From positions 1 to 45,417 of the forward strand of contig JABCZF010000031.1 in assembly GCA_013289825.1 (NCBI GenBank): a stretch of DNA of 45,417 bases, read 5' to 3'. The translations under genes were made by a program, and so were the position numbers. Positions within the stretch are counted from its first letter, which is position 1; every line of letters starts with the position of its first letter. This document shows, one piece after another, positions 8,858-16,517 of the stretch. The notes under the pieces were generated by a model. The model saw nothing but the letters and a program-made list of their open reading frames with translations, was not told the origin of the DNA and did not search any database. The DNA comes from Acidobacteriota bacterium. GTDB lineage: Bacteria > Acidobacteriota > Terriglobia > Acidiferrales > UBA7541.

Positions 8858-10627
8858 TTGCTCGATCTTCTAGGCAACCTCGAACGCACACACTATTGCG
8901 GCGCACTGCGCGCCCCTGACGAAGGCCGCGACGCCATCGTCATGGGCTGGGTCTCCGGCCGCCGCGACCTCGGCAACTTGCTCTTCCTCGACATTCGCGA
9001 CCGTACCGGCATCGTGCAGGTGGTATTCAACAAGGAGTCGCAACCCACCGCGCACGCCAAAGCCGAGCAGGCGCGCAGCGAATTTGTGGTCGCGGTCGAA
9101 GGCCAAGTCATCAAGCGGCAAAAAGCGAATCCCGAAATCCCGACCGGCGAAGTCGAGCTGATCGCCGCGAAGCTCCACATTTTAAACAACGCCAAAACGC
9201 CGCCGTTTCCCATCGAAGACGAAATCAATGCCGCGGAAGAGACGCGCTTGCGCTACCGCTATCTCGACCTGCGTCGCCCCAAGCCGCACCGCAACCTCGC
9301 GCTACGCCACAAAATCGTTCTGGAAATTCGCAAAACCATGGACGAGATGGGCTTCCTCGAAGTCGAAACGCCCATGCTCACGCGCTCGACGCCCGAGGGC
9401 GCGCGGGACTATCTCGTTCCCAGCCGCGTCCATCACGGGCAGTTCTACGCGCTGCCGCAGTCGCCGCAGATCTTCAAGCAAATCCTGATGATTGGCGGGC
9501 TGGACCGCTACTTCCAGATCGTGAAATGTTTTCGCGACGAAGATTTGCGCGCCGACCGCCAGCCCGAATTCACCCAGCTCGACGTCGAGATGTCTTTCCC
9601 GCGCCAGGAAGACATCTTTCGCGTCATCGAAACCGTCATGGTGCGCGTGTGCGCCGTCGCCGGCATCAAAACGCACGGGCCCTTCCCCCACATGCTCTAC
9701 AAGGACGCCATCCGCAAGTACGGCAGCGACAAGCCCGACCTGCGCTTTAACATGGAGCTGTACGAAGTCACCGACTGCTTTCCGGAAGAAGCGAAAACCA
9801 AGCTGGGGATCGAAGGCAGCGTGTTTGCTCTCGCTGCTCCGGGCGCCGCCGGCTATTCGCGAAAACAGCTCGACGAGTTAACCGAAAAGGCCAAGTCCAA
9901 CGGCGCGCGCGGCGCGTATTTTGTTAAAGTCGCGGTCGAAGGCACGACTTCGACCGTTGAAAAACTCGTCGGCCCGGAAAACGTTAAGAAACTCGCCGAG
10001 GCCTGCGGCGCAAAGACCGGCGATCTCATCGTCGCTGTAAGCGCGAAGCAGCAGATCAAAGGCACGGAAGCGGCCGCCCTCGTCGCCGGACAGGTGCGTT
10101 TGCAGCTCGGCGAAGCGCTTAATCTGATTGACCGCTCCCAATGGAAATTCCTCTGGATCACGGGTTTCCCGCTCTTTGAATGGAGCGAAAACGACCAAGC
10201 CTGGGTCAGCGCCCAGCACCCTTTCACCGGCATCGTCGATGAAGATTTGGAAAAGCTCGAATCCGCGCCGTGGGAAGTACGTTCCAAAGGTTACGACCTG
10301 GTCCTCAACGGCAACGAGCTCGGCTCCGGCAGCATCCGTATCCACCGCCAAGACATTCAGGAGCGCCTCTTCCGCGCGCTCGGCCTAAGCGAAGAGCAGC
10401 TTCGCCGGCGTTTTGGCTTCTTCCTCGACGCGCTGACGTACGGCACGCCGCCGCATGGCGGTATCGCGCTCGGCATTGACCGTATCGCCATGCTTGTCGC
10501 CGGTGAAAAATCACTTCGCGAAGTGATCGCTTTCGCGAAGACTACCGCCGCAGTAGATTTAATGGCAGAGTCCCCGTCGTCGGTGGACCAGGGCCAGCTC
10601 GATCAGCTCGGCATCAAGCTGAAGTGA
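8858..10627 (+). CDS. aspS: Aspartyl-tRNA synthetase (bacterial type)
   Basis: A class II aminoacyl-tRNA synthetase charging tRNA-Asp, possibly also tRNA-Asn. An N-terminal OB-fold begins ERTHYCGALRA. The catalytic core carries FRDEDLRADRQPEFTQLDVEMSF (motif 2 region) and the C-terminal YGTPPHGGIALGIDR (motif 3). A GAD insertion domain sits between them, as in bacterial AspRS. The TTG start with GGAGGAG about 10 nt upstream gives 589 residues, the normal length; the GTG 24 bp earlier lies inside a palindrome. Whether it is discriminating or also makes Asp-tRNA-Asn cannot be told from the sequence alone. Confidence 0.96.
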   Translation: MLDLLGNLERTHYCGALRAPDEGRDAIVMGWVSGRRDLGNLLFLDIRDRTGIVQVVFNKESQPTAHAKAEQARSEFVVAVEGQVIKRQKANPEIPTGEVELIAAKLHILNNAKTPPFPIEDEINAAEETRLRYRYLDLRRPKPHRNLALRHKIVLEIRKTMDEMGFLEVETPMLTRSTPEGARDYLVPSRVHHGQFYALPQSPQIFKQILMIGGLDRYFQIVKCFRDEDLRADRQPEFTQLDVEMSFPRQEDIFRVIETVMVRVCAVAGIKTHGPFPHMLYKDAIRKYGSDKPDLRFNMELYEVTDCFPEEAKTKLGIEGSVFALAAPGAAGYSRKQLDELTEKAKSNGARGAYFVKVAVEGTTSTVEKLVGPENVKKLAEACGAKTGDLIVAVSAKQQIKGTEAAALVAGQVRLQLGEALNLIDRSQWKFLWITGFPLFEWSENDQAWVSAQHPFTGIVDEDLEKLESAPWEVRSKGYDLVLNGNELGSGSIRIHRQDIQERLFRALGLSEEQLRRRFGFFLDALTYGTPPHGGIALGIDRIAMLVAGEKSLREVIAFAKTTAAVDLMAESPSSVDQGQLDQLGIKLK

Positions 10628-10645
10628 TTTAGGACAGGAGTCTTG

Positions 10646-11131
10646 ATGGAGCGGCTCTGGGCCCTCAAGAGCGATTTCGACCCGTTAGGGCGGATCTTTT
10701 TGGGATCGAGCGGTGCGGGTTTTCTCTTCCGCATCACCCGATGCACGGTCTATCGATGCCCCTATTGCCGTTGGATCTTCAAGATCACTTGGGGGCCATC
10801 GAATAGCTTGCTCGGTCAAGGTGAGAGAAACTGCTGGCACTGCAAACAGCTGTTTTGGGATGGCTCGAACGAATGGCCGGAAATGAGCAGCGAAGACCGG
10901 CAGCTTTTTCTGCTTCCGATTACGATTGCCGGCTACATCGGAGCCTTTCTCGTGATCGCTGGTGTGTACGGCTACGCAGTTGTAGCCGTCCGGAAGCGTG
11001 CCAAGGGGGGTGACCTTATCTTTTTCTTGGCGGCTGCTTTGCCAATCGGCTTGTGGTTTTGCTTACGTGGTGTGCAGGTGGCTCGGTCTGTTCACCGCTA
11101 TAATAGTCGCGTTCCGTCGAGACCTTCATGA
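10646..11131 (+). CDS. Small zinc-ribbon membrane protein of unknown function
   Basis: This protein of about 161 residues is not recognised as a named family. Its N-terminal half has two CxxC knuckles, CPYC and CWHC, about 30 residues apart, a likely zinc ribbon. The C-terminal half has two hydrophobic helices, around LLPITIAGYIGAFLVIAGV and LIFFLAAALPIGLWFCL. The ATG follows AGGACAGGAG. Its stop overlaps the mutL start (ATGA), so it is probably co-translated with mutL; no functional tie to mismatch repair is obvious. Confidence 0.6.
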   Translation: MERLWALKSDFDPLGRIFLGSSGAGFLFRITRCTVYRCPYCRWIFKITWGPSNSLLGQGERNCWHCKQLFWDGSNEWPEMSSEDRQLFLLPITIAGYIGAFLVIAGVYGYAVVAVRKRAKGGDLIFFLAAALPIGLWFCLRGVQVARSVHRYNSRVPSRPS

Positions 11132-13119
11132 GCCGGATCAGGATATTGCCGGAGGCGGTAGCGAACAGAATCGCCGCGGGCGAAGTTGTCGAACGCCCCG
11201 CTTCGGTCGTCAAAGAGCTCCTTGAAAATGCATTGGACGCGGGCGCGAAAACGATCCGCGTTGAAACGGAAGTCGGCGGCAAGCGCATGATCCGGGTCAT
11301 CGATGATGGGCACGGCATGAGCCACGACGACGCGTTGCTGGCCTTCGAGCGCCACGCCACAAGCAAACTGCGCTCCGCGGACGATTTGCTTTCCATCTCC
11401 ACGCTCGGCTTCCGCGGAGAAGCACTCCCAACGATTGCCGCAGTCTCGCGGTTGCTTCTTGAAACGCGCGACGAATCGGAAGTCGAGGGCACGCGCCTTG
11501 AATTTGCCGGCGGAAAACTTGTCGGCGTAAAGCCTGCGGGCCTGCCTCCGGGAACAACCATCAGTGTCGCCGATCTTTTCTACTGCGTACCGGCGCGTCG
11601 ACAATTTCTCAAATCAGATACCACCGAACTCGGTCACATCGCCTCGCTCGTCACGCATTACGCGCTGGCCAATCCAGACAAACACTTCGTCCTGACCACG
11701 CCGACACAGGAAATCATCAACAGTCCGCCCGCCGAGAAACTCGCCGACCGCATCTACCAACTCTTTGGCCGACAATCGATGGAAGAGCTGGTTGAAATTC
11801 CGCCAGCCTCGGCAGCATTTCGCGCGGCGATCACCGAGCCCGAACTCGAAGCCGGCGAAGAAAGCGCCACGCTGACGGTTCGAGGTTTCACGTCGCGCCC
11901 CGAGGTGCAACGGCCGAACCGTAATGGCATCTACATTTTCGTGAATCGCCGCCTGGTGCGCGACCGTTTGATTCTGCACGCGATTCACGAAGCTTATCGC
12001 AACATTCTCCCGCCCGCCGTTTTTCCCGCCACGCTGCTCTTTCTCGAAATGCCCTACGACGAAGTCGACGTCAACGTGCACCCCGCAAAAATCGAAGTGA
12101 GATTCCGCCGCTCGCAATTCGTTCACGATTTCGCGCGTGATTCGATCCGCCAGGCGCTCATGAGCGTTCGTCCGGTTCCCAGTTTCGCCGCGGCCGCCAC
12201 CGCAATTCCGCCAGGCTCGGCGCCTACCACGCCAGCTTTTTCTCCCGCGACCTTTGGCGCCGCCGCGGCTTCCGGCGCGCCGCGCGCCATCATCCCGGCG
12301 ATCGAAGAGATCGCTCTCGGGTCAGGCGGCGGCTCCGACGGCGGTTTTGATTTGACAACCGATCTGCTCCGGCCCGTCGAGCAACGATTTACGTTTCCGG
12401 CTGGTCGGGAGTCTTCCATCGAGTCCGGAGCGGCTTTCGGGGCGGCCGCGGCTGCTCCGCTACTCGGCGCCTCCAACTGGGCTGGAAATCTGGCTGCGCC
12501 TAGCGCCAGTGCGCCGGCCACACTTCCTCGGCCCGAGCAGATCGCCGACCTAAAACCGCTGGGCCAGGTGAGTTCGAGCTTTATTGTTGCGGTGAACGGC
12601 GAGGGTTTATGGCTTGTCGACCAGCATGTCGCGCACGAGCGCGTGCTCTTCGAGCAGCACCTCGACGCACGGCGCGCCGGGAGAGTGGAAGCGCAGCGCA
12701 TGCTCATGCCGCTGGTGATCGAGCTTTCACCCCGGCAAATCGTGATTTACGAAAAAATTGCCGAGGAGCTGGCCGCGAATGGATTCGAAGTCGAGCCGAT
12801 GGGGCCGCGCAGCGTTGCGATTCAAGCCGTGCCAGCAGGAATCGCGCCCGGAGACGCGGAAAAACTCTTGACGGAAATCCTTGACGGCATCGAGCGGGAG
12901 AACGCGGTCATTTCCATCGATACGTTGCAGGCCAAGATCGCGGCTTCGACCGCTTGCCATGCGGCGATTAAAGTGAATATGCCGCTCGATCAAACGAAAA
13001 TGGAATGGCTGCTCGGCGCCCTCGCGAAAACCGATTGCCCCATGAGTTGTCCGCACGGACGTCCCGTCGTGCTGCGCTATTCCGTGAGAGAAATCGAAAA
13101 GGCGTTTCACCGGATTTAG
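11128..13119 (+). CDS. mutL: DNA mismatch repair protein MutL (endonuclease type)
   Basis: MutL links MutS mismatch recognition to strand cleavage. The N-terminal GHKL ATPase has ELLENALDAGA, DDGHGM, RHATSK and GFRGEAL. A proline/alanine-rich linker of about 130 residues follows. The C-terminal dimerisation domain carries the metal-dependent endonuclease signature in the form DQHVAHERVLFE (usual DQHAxxExxxxE, so the Ala is Val) plus the TACHAAIK and SCPHGRP motifs. This predicts a nicking MutL, as in bacteria that lack MutH. Length 663 is normal. The start overlaps the preceding zinc-ribbon gene by 4 bp. Confidence 0.96.
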   Translation: MSRIRILPEAVANRIAAGEVVERPASVVKELLENALDAGAKTIRVETEVGGKRMIRVIDDGHGMSHDDALLAFERHATSKLRSADDLLSISTLGFRGEALPTIAAVSRLLLETRDESEVEGTRLEFAGGKLVGVKPAGLPPGTTISVADLFYCVPARRQFLKSDTTELGHIASLVTHYALANPDKHFVLTTPTQEIINSPPAEKLADRIYQLFGRQSMEELVEIPPASAAFRAAITEPELEAGEESATLTVRGFTSRPEVQRPNRNGIYIFVNRRLVRDRLILHAIHEAYRNILPPAVFPATLLFLEMPYDEVDVNVHPAKIEVRFRRSQFVHDFARDSIRQALMSVRPVPSFAAAATAIPPGSAPTTPAFSPATFGAAAASGAPRAIIPAIEEIALGSGGGSDGGFDLTTDLLRPVEQRFTFPAGRESSIESGAAFGAAAAAPLLGASNWAGNLAAPSASAPATLPRPEQIADLKPLGQVSSSFIVAVNGEGLWLVDQHVAHERVLFEQHLDARRAGRVEAQRMLMPLVIELSPRQIVIYEKIAEELAANGFEVEPMGPRSVAIQAVPAGIAPGDAEKLLTEILDGIERENAVISIDTLQAKIAASTACHAAIKVNMPLDQTKMEWLLGALAKTDCPMSCPHGRPVVLRYSVREIEKAFHRI

Positions 13120-13133
13120 ACCCAGCTAGCAGC

Positions 13134-13153
13134 GGGCGGGGCAAGCCCCGCCC
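13134..13153. repeat. GC-rich palindrome between mutL and fabI
   Basis: GGGCGGGG / CCCCGCCC with loop CAAG is a perfect 8-bp hairpin. It is a different family from the CACAG palindromes. It has no U-run, so it is more likely a dispersed REP-type repeat than a terminator. Confidence 0.6.
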
Positions 13154-13188
13154 CTACCAAGGAAGCCACCACGGAGGCAGAGGAAGCG

Positions 13189-13953
13189 ATGACGGAGACG
13201 CAAAAGACAGCTGTTATTTTTGGGCTGGCGAACAAGCGCAGCATCGCATGGGCGATAGCGCAGAAGCTCGCACAGGCGGGATGGCGGCTGGCGATCACCT
13301 ATCAAAACGAGCGGCTCGCGCTCGAAGCGAAAGATTTGATTGGAGAGTTGCCCGGAGCCACCGGATTCATGTGTGACGTTACCAAGGATGACGAGATCGC
13401 GCGGTTGTTTGACGAGCTGAAGGCCAGCCACGGTACTCTCGATGGGTTGGTGCACAGCGTGGGATTCGCTCCGCCCGAAGAATTGAAAAACCCGTTCCTG
13501 AATACAACCCGCGAAGGGTTCCGCATTGCGCACGACATAAGCGTCTATTCGCTGATCGCCGTCGCGCGCGGCGCGGCGCCGCTCATGGCTTCTGGCGGAG
13601 GAATCGTCACGCTGACCTACTACGGCTCAGAAAAGGTTGTGCCGAATTACAACGTCATGGGCGTGGCCAAGGCAGCCTTGGAAGCGACGGTGCGGTATCT
13701 GGCCTACGATCTAGGACCGAGGGCCATCCGCGTCAACGCCATTTCCGCGGGGCCCATCAAGACGCTGGCGGCACGAGGCATCGCGAATTTTGGAGATATG
13801 CTCAGGACGCAGATCGAGCGCGCACCGCTGAAACGAAACGTTGATCCGGGCGAAGTGGGCTCGACGGCGGCGTTTCTGCTTTCTGACGCAGGTTCCGGGA
13901 TTACGGGCGAGACGATTTACGTCGATTGCGGCTACAACATTATGGGTTTCTGA
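13189..13953 (+). CDS. fabI: Enoyl-[acyl-carrier-protein] reductase FabI
   Basis: This enzyme catalyses the last step of fatty-acid elongation, reducing enoyl-ACP with NADH. The 254-residue SDR fold starts with the FabI-type cofactor loop FGLANKRSIAWAIA. The catalytic pair appears as Tyr-x6-Lys-like spacing within YYGSEKVVPNYNVMGVAKAALE, and the SAGPIKTLAA segment is typical of FabI. The start ATG gives MTETQKTAVIFG. It lies 69 bp after mutL, separated by a GC palindrome, and is probably transcribed with it or from a nearby promoter. Confidence 0.96.
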   Translation: MTETQKTAVIFGLANKRSIAWAIAQKLAQAGWRLAITYQNERLALEAKDLIGELPGATGFMCDVTKDDEIARLFDELKASHGTLDGLVHSVGFAPPEELKNPFLNTTREGFRIAHDISVYSLIAVARGAAPLMASGGGIVTLTYYGSEKVVPNYNVMGVAKAALEATVRYLAYDLGPRAIRVNAISAGPIKTLAARGIANFGDMLRTQIERAPLKRNVDPGEVGSTAAFLLSDAGSGITGETIYVDCGYNIMGF

Positions 13954-13955
13954 GT

Positions 13956-13985
13956 GCACAGGCACTCCTGCCTGTGCGGTTTTTC
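13956..13985 (+). terminator. REP-like hairpin followed by U-run after fabI
   Basis: GCACAGGCA / TGCCTGTGC with loop CTCC is a 9-bp hairpin. It shares its core with the palindromes near 5.3 and 8.8 kb. Here it is followed by GGTTTTTC, so this copy probably also terminates the fabI transcript. Confidence 0.55.
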
Positions 13986-14088
13986 TATGCTCTTCGTGAG
14001 GGCGTGCGCACCAGGGCCGCCTGCGCTGTTTTGTTTTCTTGCGCCACGGATCGAACTGCGCACAGCCAGGAGTGGCGGTGCAACCAAA

Positions 14089-14811
14089 ATGCCAAGACTC
14101 ACGATTGCCATTGACGGACCTGCAGGCTCGGGGAAGAGCAGCCTGGCGAAGCGCGTCGCGCAGATTCTAGGATATTTGTATCTCGACAGCGGCGCGATGT
14201 ACCGTGCGCTTGCGCTAAAAGCGCTGAGAGAGAAAGTCGCGCTGGACAATTCTCTCGCCCTCGAGGATCTCGCGCGTGGCACGCACATCGAACTGAAACC
14301 ACCAACACCGGAACAGGAAGCCGCGGGATCGAAAAATCGTGTTTTTCTCGACACCGAAGAAGTGACCCAGGCGATCCGAACCGCCGAAGTGGCGCAAGCC
14401 GCGTCGCGGCTCGCTACCACCGCCGGGGTGCGAGAGGTCCTTGTTGCCGAGCAGCAGCGCGCCGGCGCCGGTGGAGGCGTGGTGATGGAGGGGCGCGACA
14501 TCGGTACCGTCGTTTTCCCCCGCGCCGAGTTGAAGATTTTTTTGGAGGCTTCTCCGGAAGTGCGCGCCGGGCGCCGCTGGAAAGAGCACCAGGAAAAAGG
14601 CGAAGTGATGACCCCCGCGCAAGTCTTAGACGAAGTTCGCGAACGCGATCGCCGCGACCGCGAGCGTAAGGTTTCGCCGCTAGTGCGCGCGTCCGACGCC
14701 GTGCTGGTGGACAACACCGCGATGGATGTCGAAGAGACCGCGCGACTCGTAGTGATGCTGGCGCGCGAGCGCGAAAAGGAATTGTCCACAGCGGCGGGCA
14801 GGGAACTGTAG
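14089..14811 (+). CDS. cmk: Cytidylate kinase
   Basis: This enzyme phosphorylates CMP and dCMP to the diphosphates. The P-loop is IDGPAGSGKSS at the very N-terminus. LDSGAMYRALAL (CMP-binding region) and MEGRDIGTVVFP follow, then the LID segment RDRRDRERKVSPL. The ATG giving MPRLTIAIDG fits the family; the longer open frame upstream reads as low-complexity Cys/Pro-rich sequence and includes the fabI terminator region. The resulting 240 residues are somewhat longer than the E. coli enzyme. Confidence 0.95.
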   Translation: MPRLTIAIDGPAGSGKSSLAKRVAQILGYLYLDSGAMYRALALKALREKVALDNSLALEDLARGTHIELKPPTPEQEAAGSKNRVFLDTEEVTQAIRTAEVAQAASRLATTAGVREVLVAEQQRAGAGGGVVMEGRDIGTVVFPRAELKIFLEASPEVRAGRRWKEHQEKGEVMTPAQVLDEVRERDRRDRERKVSPLVRASDAVLVDNTAMDVEETARLVVMLAREREKELSTAAGREL

Positions 14812-14992
14812 TTCGGCTTCCGTCGACGCCCTTGACCCAAGGCAGTTCCTCCGACAACTCGCACCTTCCTCGAATCAAGCATCGCGAAATAGCATGCCGC
14901 ACCCGCTCACCGAACACAGTTTGCGACTCGGCACAAAACTCAAGGACGTGGTGTCTATTGAACGCACGGAGTTGAAGTGACGAGAGGGACGC
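14812..14992. other. Intergenic spacer after cmk
   Basis: I see no gene, strong hairpin or clear promoter in this spacer. A weak GAGAGGGA ribosome binding site for the downstream channel gene lies at its right end. Confidence 0.4.
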
Positions 14993-15697
14993 ATGGGCGA
15001 CGGGAACATGCTGGAATTATGGCGTTCCATGGGAACGCTGTGTCATGGAGTTGTGATGGTGCTGGCGATTATGTTTGTGCGATCGGTAGGCGTCGGTGCA
15101 AGCCGCGCTCTCCGCTATCGCCTGGCACGCGAACAATCGAAAGCCTACATTGTGGAGACTATCGATTCCTTTCGCGACGGCAAACTGGACCAGGCGATTG
15201 TGGCAGCGGAAGGCAACAAAAGGAGTCACATTGCAAGCGTCGTCGCGGCAGGCTTGCTGGATTTTCAGGCGGCGCCGGAAGGAATGTCCGAACAGCAGGT
15301 GATCGAAGGTGTCGAGCGGAGCCTCGAGCGTTCCAGCGCGGAAACCACCGAGGAATTGAAGCGCGGCTTGAGCGGGCTGGCGACGATTGCGGCCACGGCG
15401 CCGTTTGTGGGATTGTTTGGCACGGTTATCGGAATCTTGAACGCTTTTCGCAGTATCGATGTGGCCCACGCAACGGCAATCAAAGTCATCGCCGGATCGA
15501 TTTCAGAGGCACTGCTGACCACCGCGATTGGATTGTCGGTCGCGGTCCCGGCCGTGTGGTGTTACAACCTGCTGACCAACCAGATGGATGCGTTTGGCGT
15601 CGAAATGCAAAACTGCGCGCTCGAGCCGGTGACCTATCTCCGCGCGCGTCAGGTGGGAGTGCAGAAGGACATGCGCGCGCCGATTATTTCTTCGTGA
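14993..15697 (+). CDS. MotA/TolQ/ExbB-family proton channel subunit
   Basis: A 234-residue inner-membrane protein of the ExbB/TolQ/MotA family, whose members use the proton gradient to drive TonB, Tol or flagellar work. It has an N-terminal membrane segment (around MGTLCHGVVMVLAIMFV), a cytoplasmic helical loop with LERSSAETTEELKRGLSGLATIA, and the two signature helices around APFVGLFGTVIGILNAF and ALLTTAIGLSVAVPAVWCY. The GLxGTVxGI core is diagnostic. An ExbD/TolR partner is not adjacent on either side, which is unusual. The large TonB-type receptor at 28-31 kb is a conceivable client, but that is only inference. Confidence 0.85.
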   Translation: MGDGNMLELWRSMGTLCHGVVMVLAIMFVRSVGVGASRALRYRLAREQSKAYIVETIDSFRDGKLDQAIVAAEGNKRSHIASVVAAGLLDFQAAPEGMSEQQVIEGVERSLERSSAETTEELKRGLSGLATIAATAPFVGLFGTVIGILNAFRSIDVAHATAIKVIAGSISEALLTTAIGLSVAVPAVWCYNLLTNQMDAFGVEMQNCALEPVTYLRARQVGVQKDMRAPIISS

Positions 15698-15721
15698 AGG
15701 ATATCCCGCTCCGCGAATTAC

Positions 15722-15802
15722 CAGAAATGTTTTGCGAAAGCCGGAGCACGGGAAGTGCCGAGACCCCCGGCGAGCACTAAGTACTTGAGAATTAACAAGT
15801 AC
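15722..15802 (+). other. Intergenic hairpins between channel gene and Ro-locus promoter
   Basis: After the channel gene a GCCGG/CCGGC helix (15740-15744 with 15767-15771) encloses a GCAC/GTGC hairpin. A perfect 7-bp inverted repeat GTACTTG/CAAGTAC follows, with an 8-nt AT-rich loop (15781-15802), about 40 bp before the -35 box of the Ro locus. The latter could be an operator or a weak terminator. The 14-mer CAGAAATGTTTTGC at 15722 recurs at 16137, immediately before the first Y-like RNA. Confidence 0.4.
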
Positions 15803-15844
15803 CGCGAAAAATGGGCCAAAAATGAAGATTTTCAGAAATAGGGC

Positions 15845-15873
15845 TTGACAGAAAAACGGAGTTCGTTTACTTT
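15845..15873 (+). promoter_or_regulatory. Predicted promoter of the Y-RNA array / Ro operon
   Basis: A perfect TTGACA -35 box, a 17-bp spacer and TACTTT (4 of 6 matches) form a sigma70-like promoter. The predicted start is near 15880, about 285 nt before the first Y-like RNA. All downstream genes up to the Ro protein are on this strand, so one long precursor is plausible. Confidence 0.55.
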
Positions 15874-15881
15874 CGGGATAC

Positions 15882-16113
15882 CTCAGTTGTACGCCTGCCT
15901 GACGGCGGGTCCTCACTGAGCGTGAAAAGCAAATATGAGACACGAAGATAAAAGCCAAGTCGAAACCGCACCAAGGCGATCGGGTCTCGTGGATTGCTTG
16001 TTCACGCGACTCTAAAAAACCGCTTAAGTCGTTTCGATCCAACAATATTCGTCGCCAAAGCACTATTGCTTTGCGGTGAAACTGTAGCTAGCTCCAAGAA
16101 TTTCAAGCTACAG
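15882..16113 (+). other. Leader region of the Ro locus with three hairpins, no ORF
   Basis: Right at the predicted transcript start, CTCAGT (15882-15887) pairs with ACTGAG (15915-15920) around an inner CGCC/GGCG helix. Further on, CAAAGC pairs with GCTTTG (16056-16073). A perfect 8-bp CTGTAGCT/AGCTACAG helix encloses a 16-nt loop (16082-16113) and is followed after about 14 nt by CTTTTT. None of these has the Ro-locus RNA signature loop, and I recognise no protein-coding gene. The last hairpin could be a leaky terminator. Confidence 0.4.
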
Positions 16114-16164
16114 GGACAGCGTAAATCTTTTTATGACAGAAATGTTTTGCAAAAAGACTTGATC

Positions 16165-16255
16165 CCGGGATGGTGAAGTTCACGGTTACTTCTGTGGCAA
16201 GGCCGAAAGGCTCGGGTTCGAAGCCCGAAAGGCCGTGGGCGCCGATTCCTCCCGG
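16165..16255 (+). ncRNA. Y-like RNA 1: Ro-type stem with T-arm head
   Basis: The outer stem CCGGGA/UCCCGG (16165-16170 with 16250-16255) leads to an internal loop of 7 nt (UGGUGAA) facing 9 nt (GCCGAUUCC). Then comes an 8-bp inner stem GUUCACGG/CCGUGGGC (16178-16185 with 16233-16240, two G-U pairs). UUACUUC follows on the 5' side. The head contains a GGCC-GAAA-GGC mini-hairpin and a perfect tRNA-style T-arm: 5-bp stem UCGGG/CCCGA with 7-nt loop UUCGAAG (16212-16228). It has no acceptor or D-arm. The 5' loop GGUGAAG resembles the GNCGAA-type Ro-binding element of Y RNAs as I recall it. About 91 nt. Confidence 0.75.
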
Positions 16256-16376
16256 AATTTTCAGCGGCTCCTGAGATGGTGGAGTGATGCGGACTTCAAA
16301 ACGCGACGTTGCGGGTGTGCCTGGAGGAGAAGCAAAGAGGTAACGAAGTAGGGAGAAAAGAGAGACGGAAGAGTTT

Positions 16377-16509
16377 GCGGCGTGGTGAAGGCGCGGGTTA
16401 CTTCGACGAGCCGATGGTCGTGGGTTCGATTCCCACCGGTGGCGCAAGCCGCCGTAGCGCAGTGGTAGAGCAGCGGAAAGAAAACGCCCGCGCCGCGGAT
16501 TCCCGCCGC
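16377..16509 (+). ncRNA. Y-like RNA 2: YrlA-type with circularly permuted tRNA module
   Basis: The outer stem is GCGGCG/CGCCGC, the internal loop is UGGUGAA (7) against GCGGAUUCC (9), and the inner stem is a perfect 8-bp GGCGCGGG/CCCGCGCC (16390-16397 with 16487-16494). UUACUUCG follows. The head is a permuted tRNA. It has a T-arm GUGGG-UUCGAUU-CCCAC (16420-16436), then immediately a 7-bp acceptor stem CGGUGGC/GCCGCCG closed by a GCAA tetraloop (16437-16454), then UA, then a D-arm GCGC-AGUGGUA-GAGC (16457-16471, one G-A mismatch) with the GG needed for D-loop/T-loop contact. The Ro-type stem replaces the anticodon arm. About 133 nt. It is not a functional tRNA gene because the ends are inside the molecule. 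Confidence 0.85.
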
Positions 16510-16517
16510 AAGAAGAT

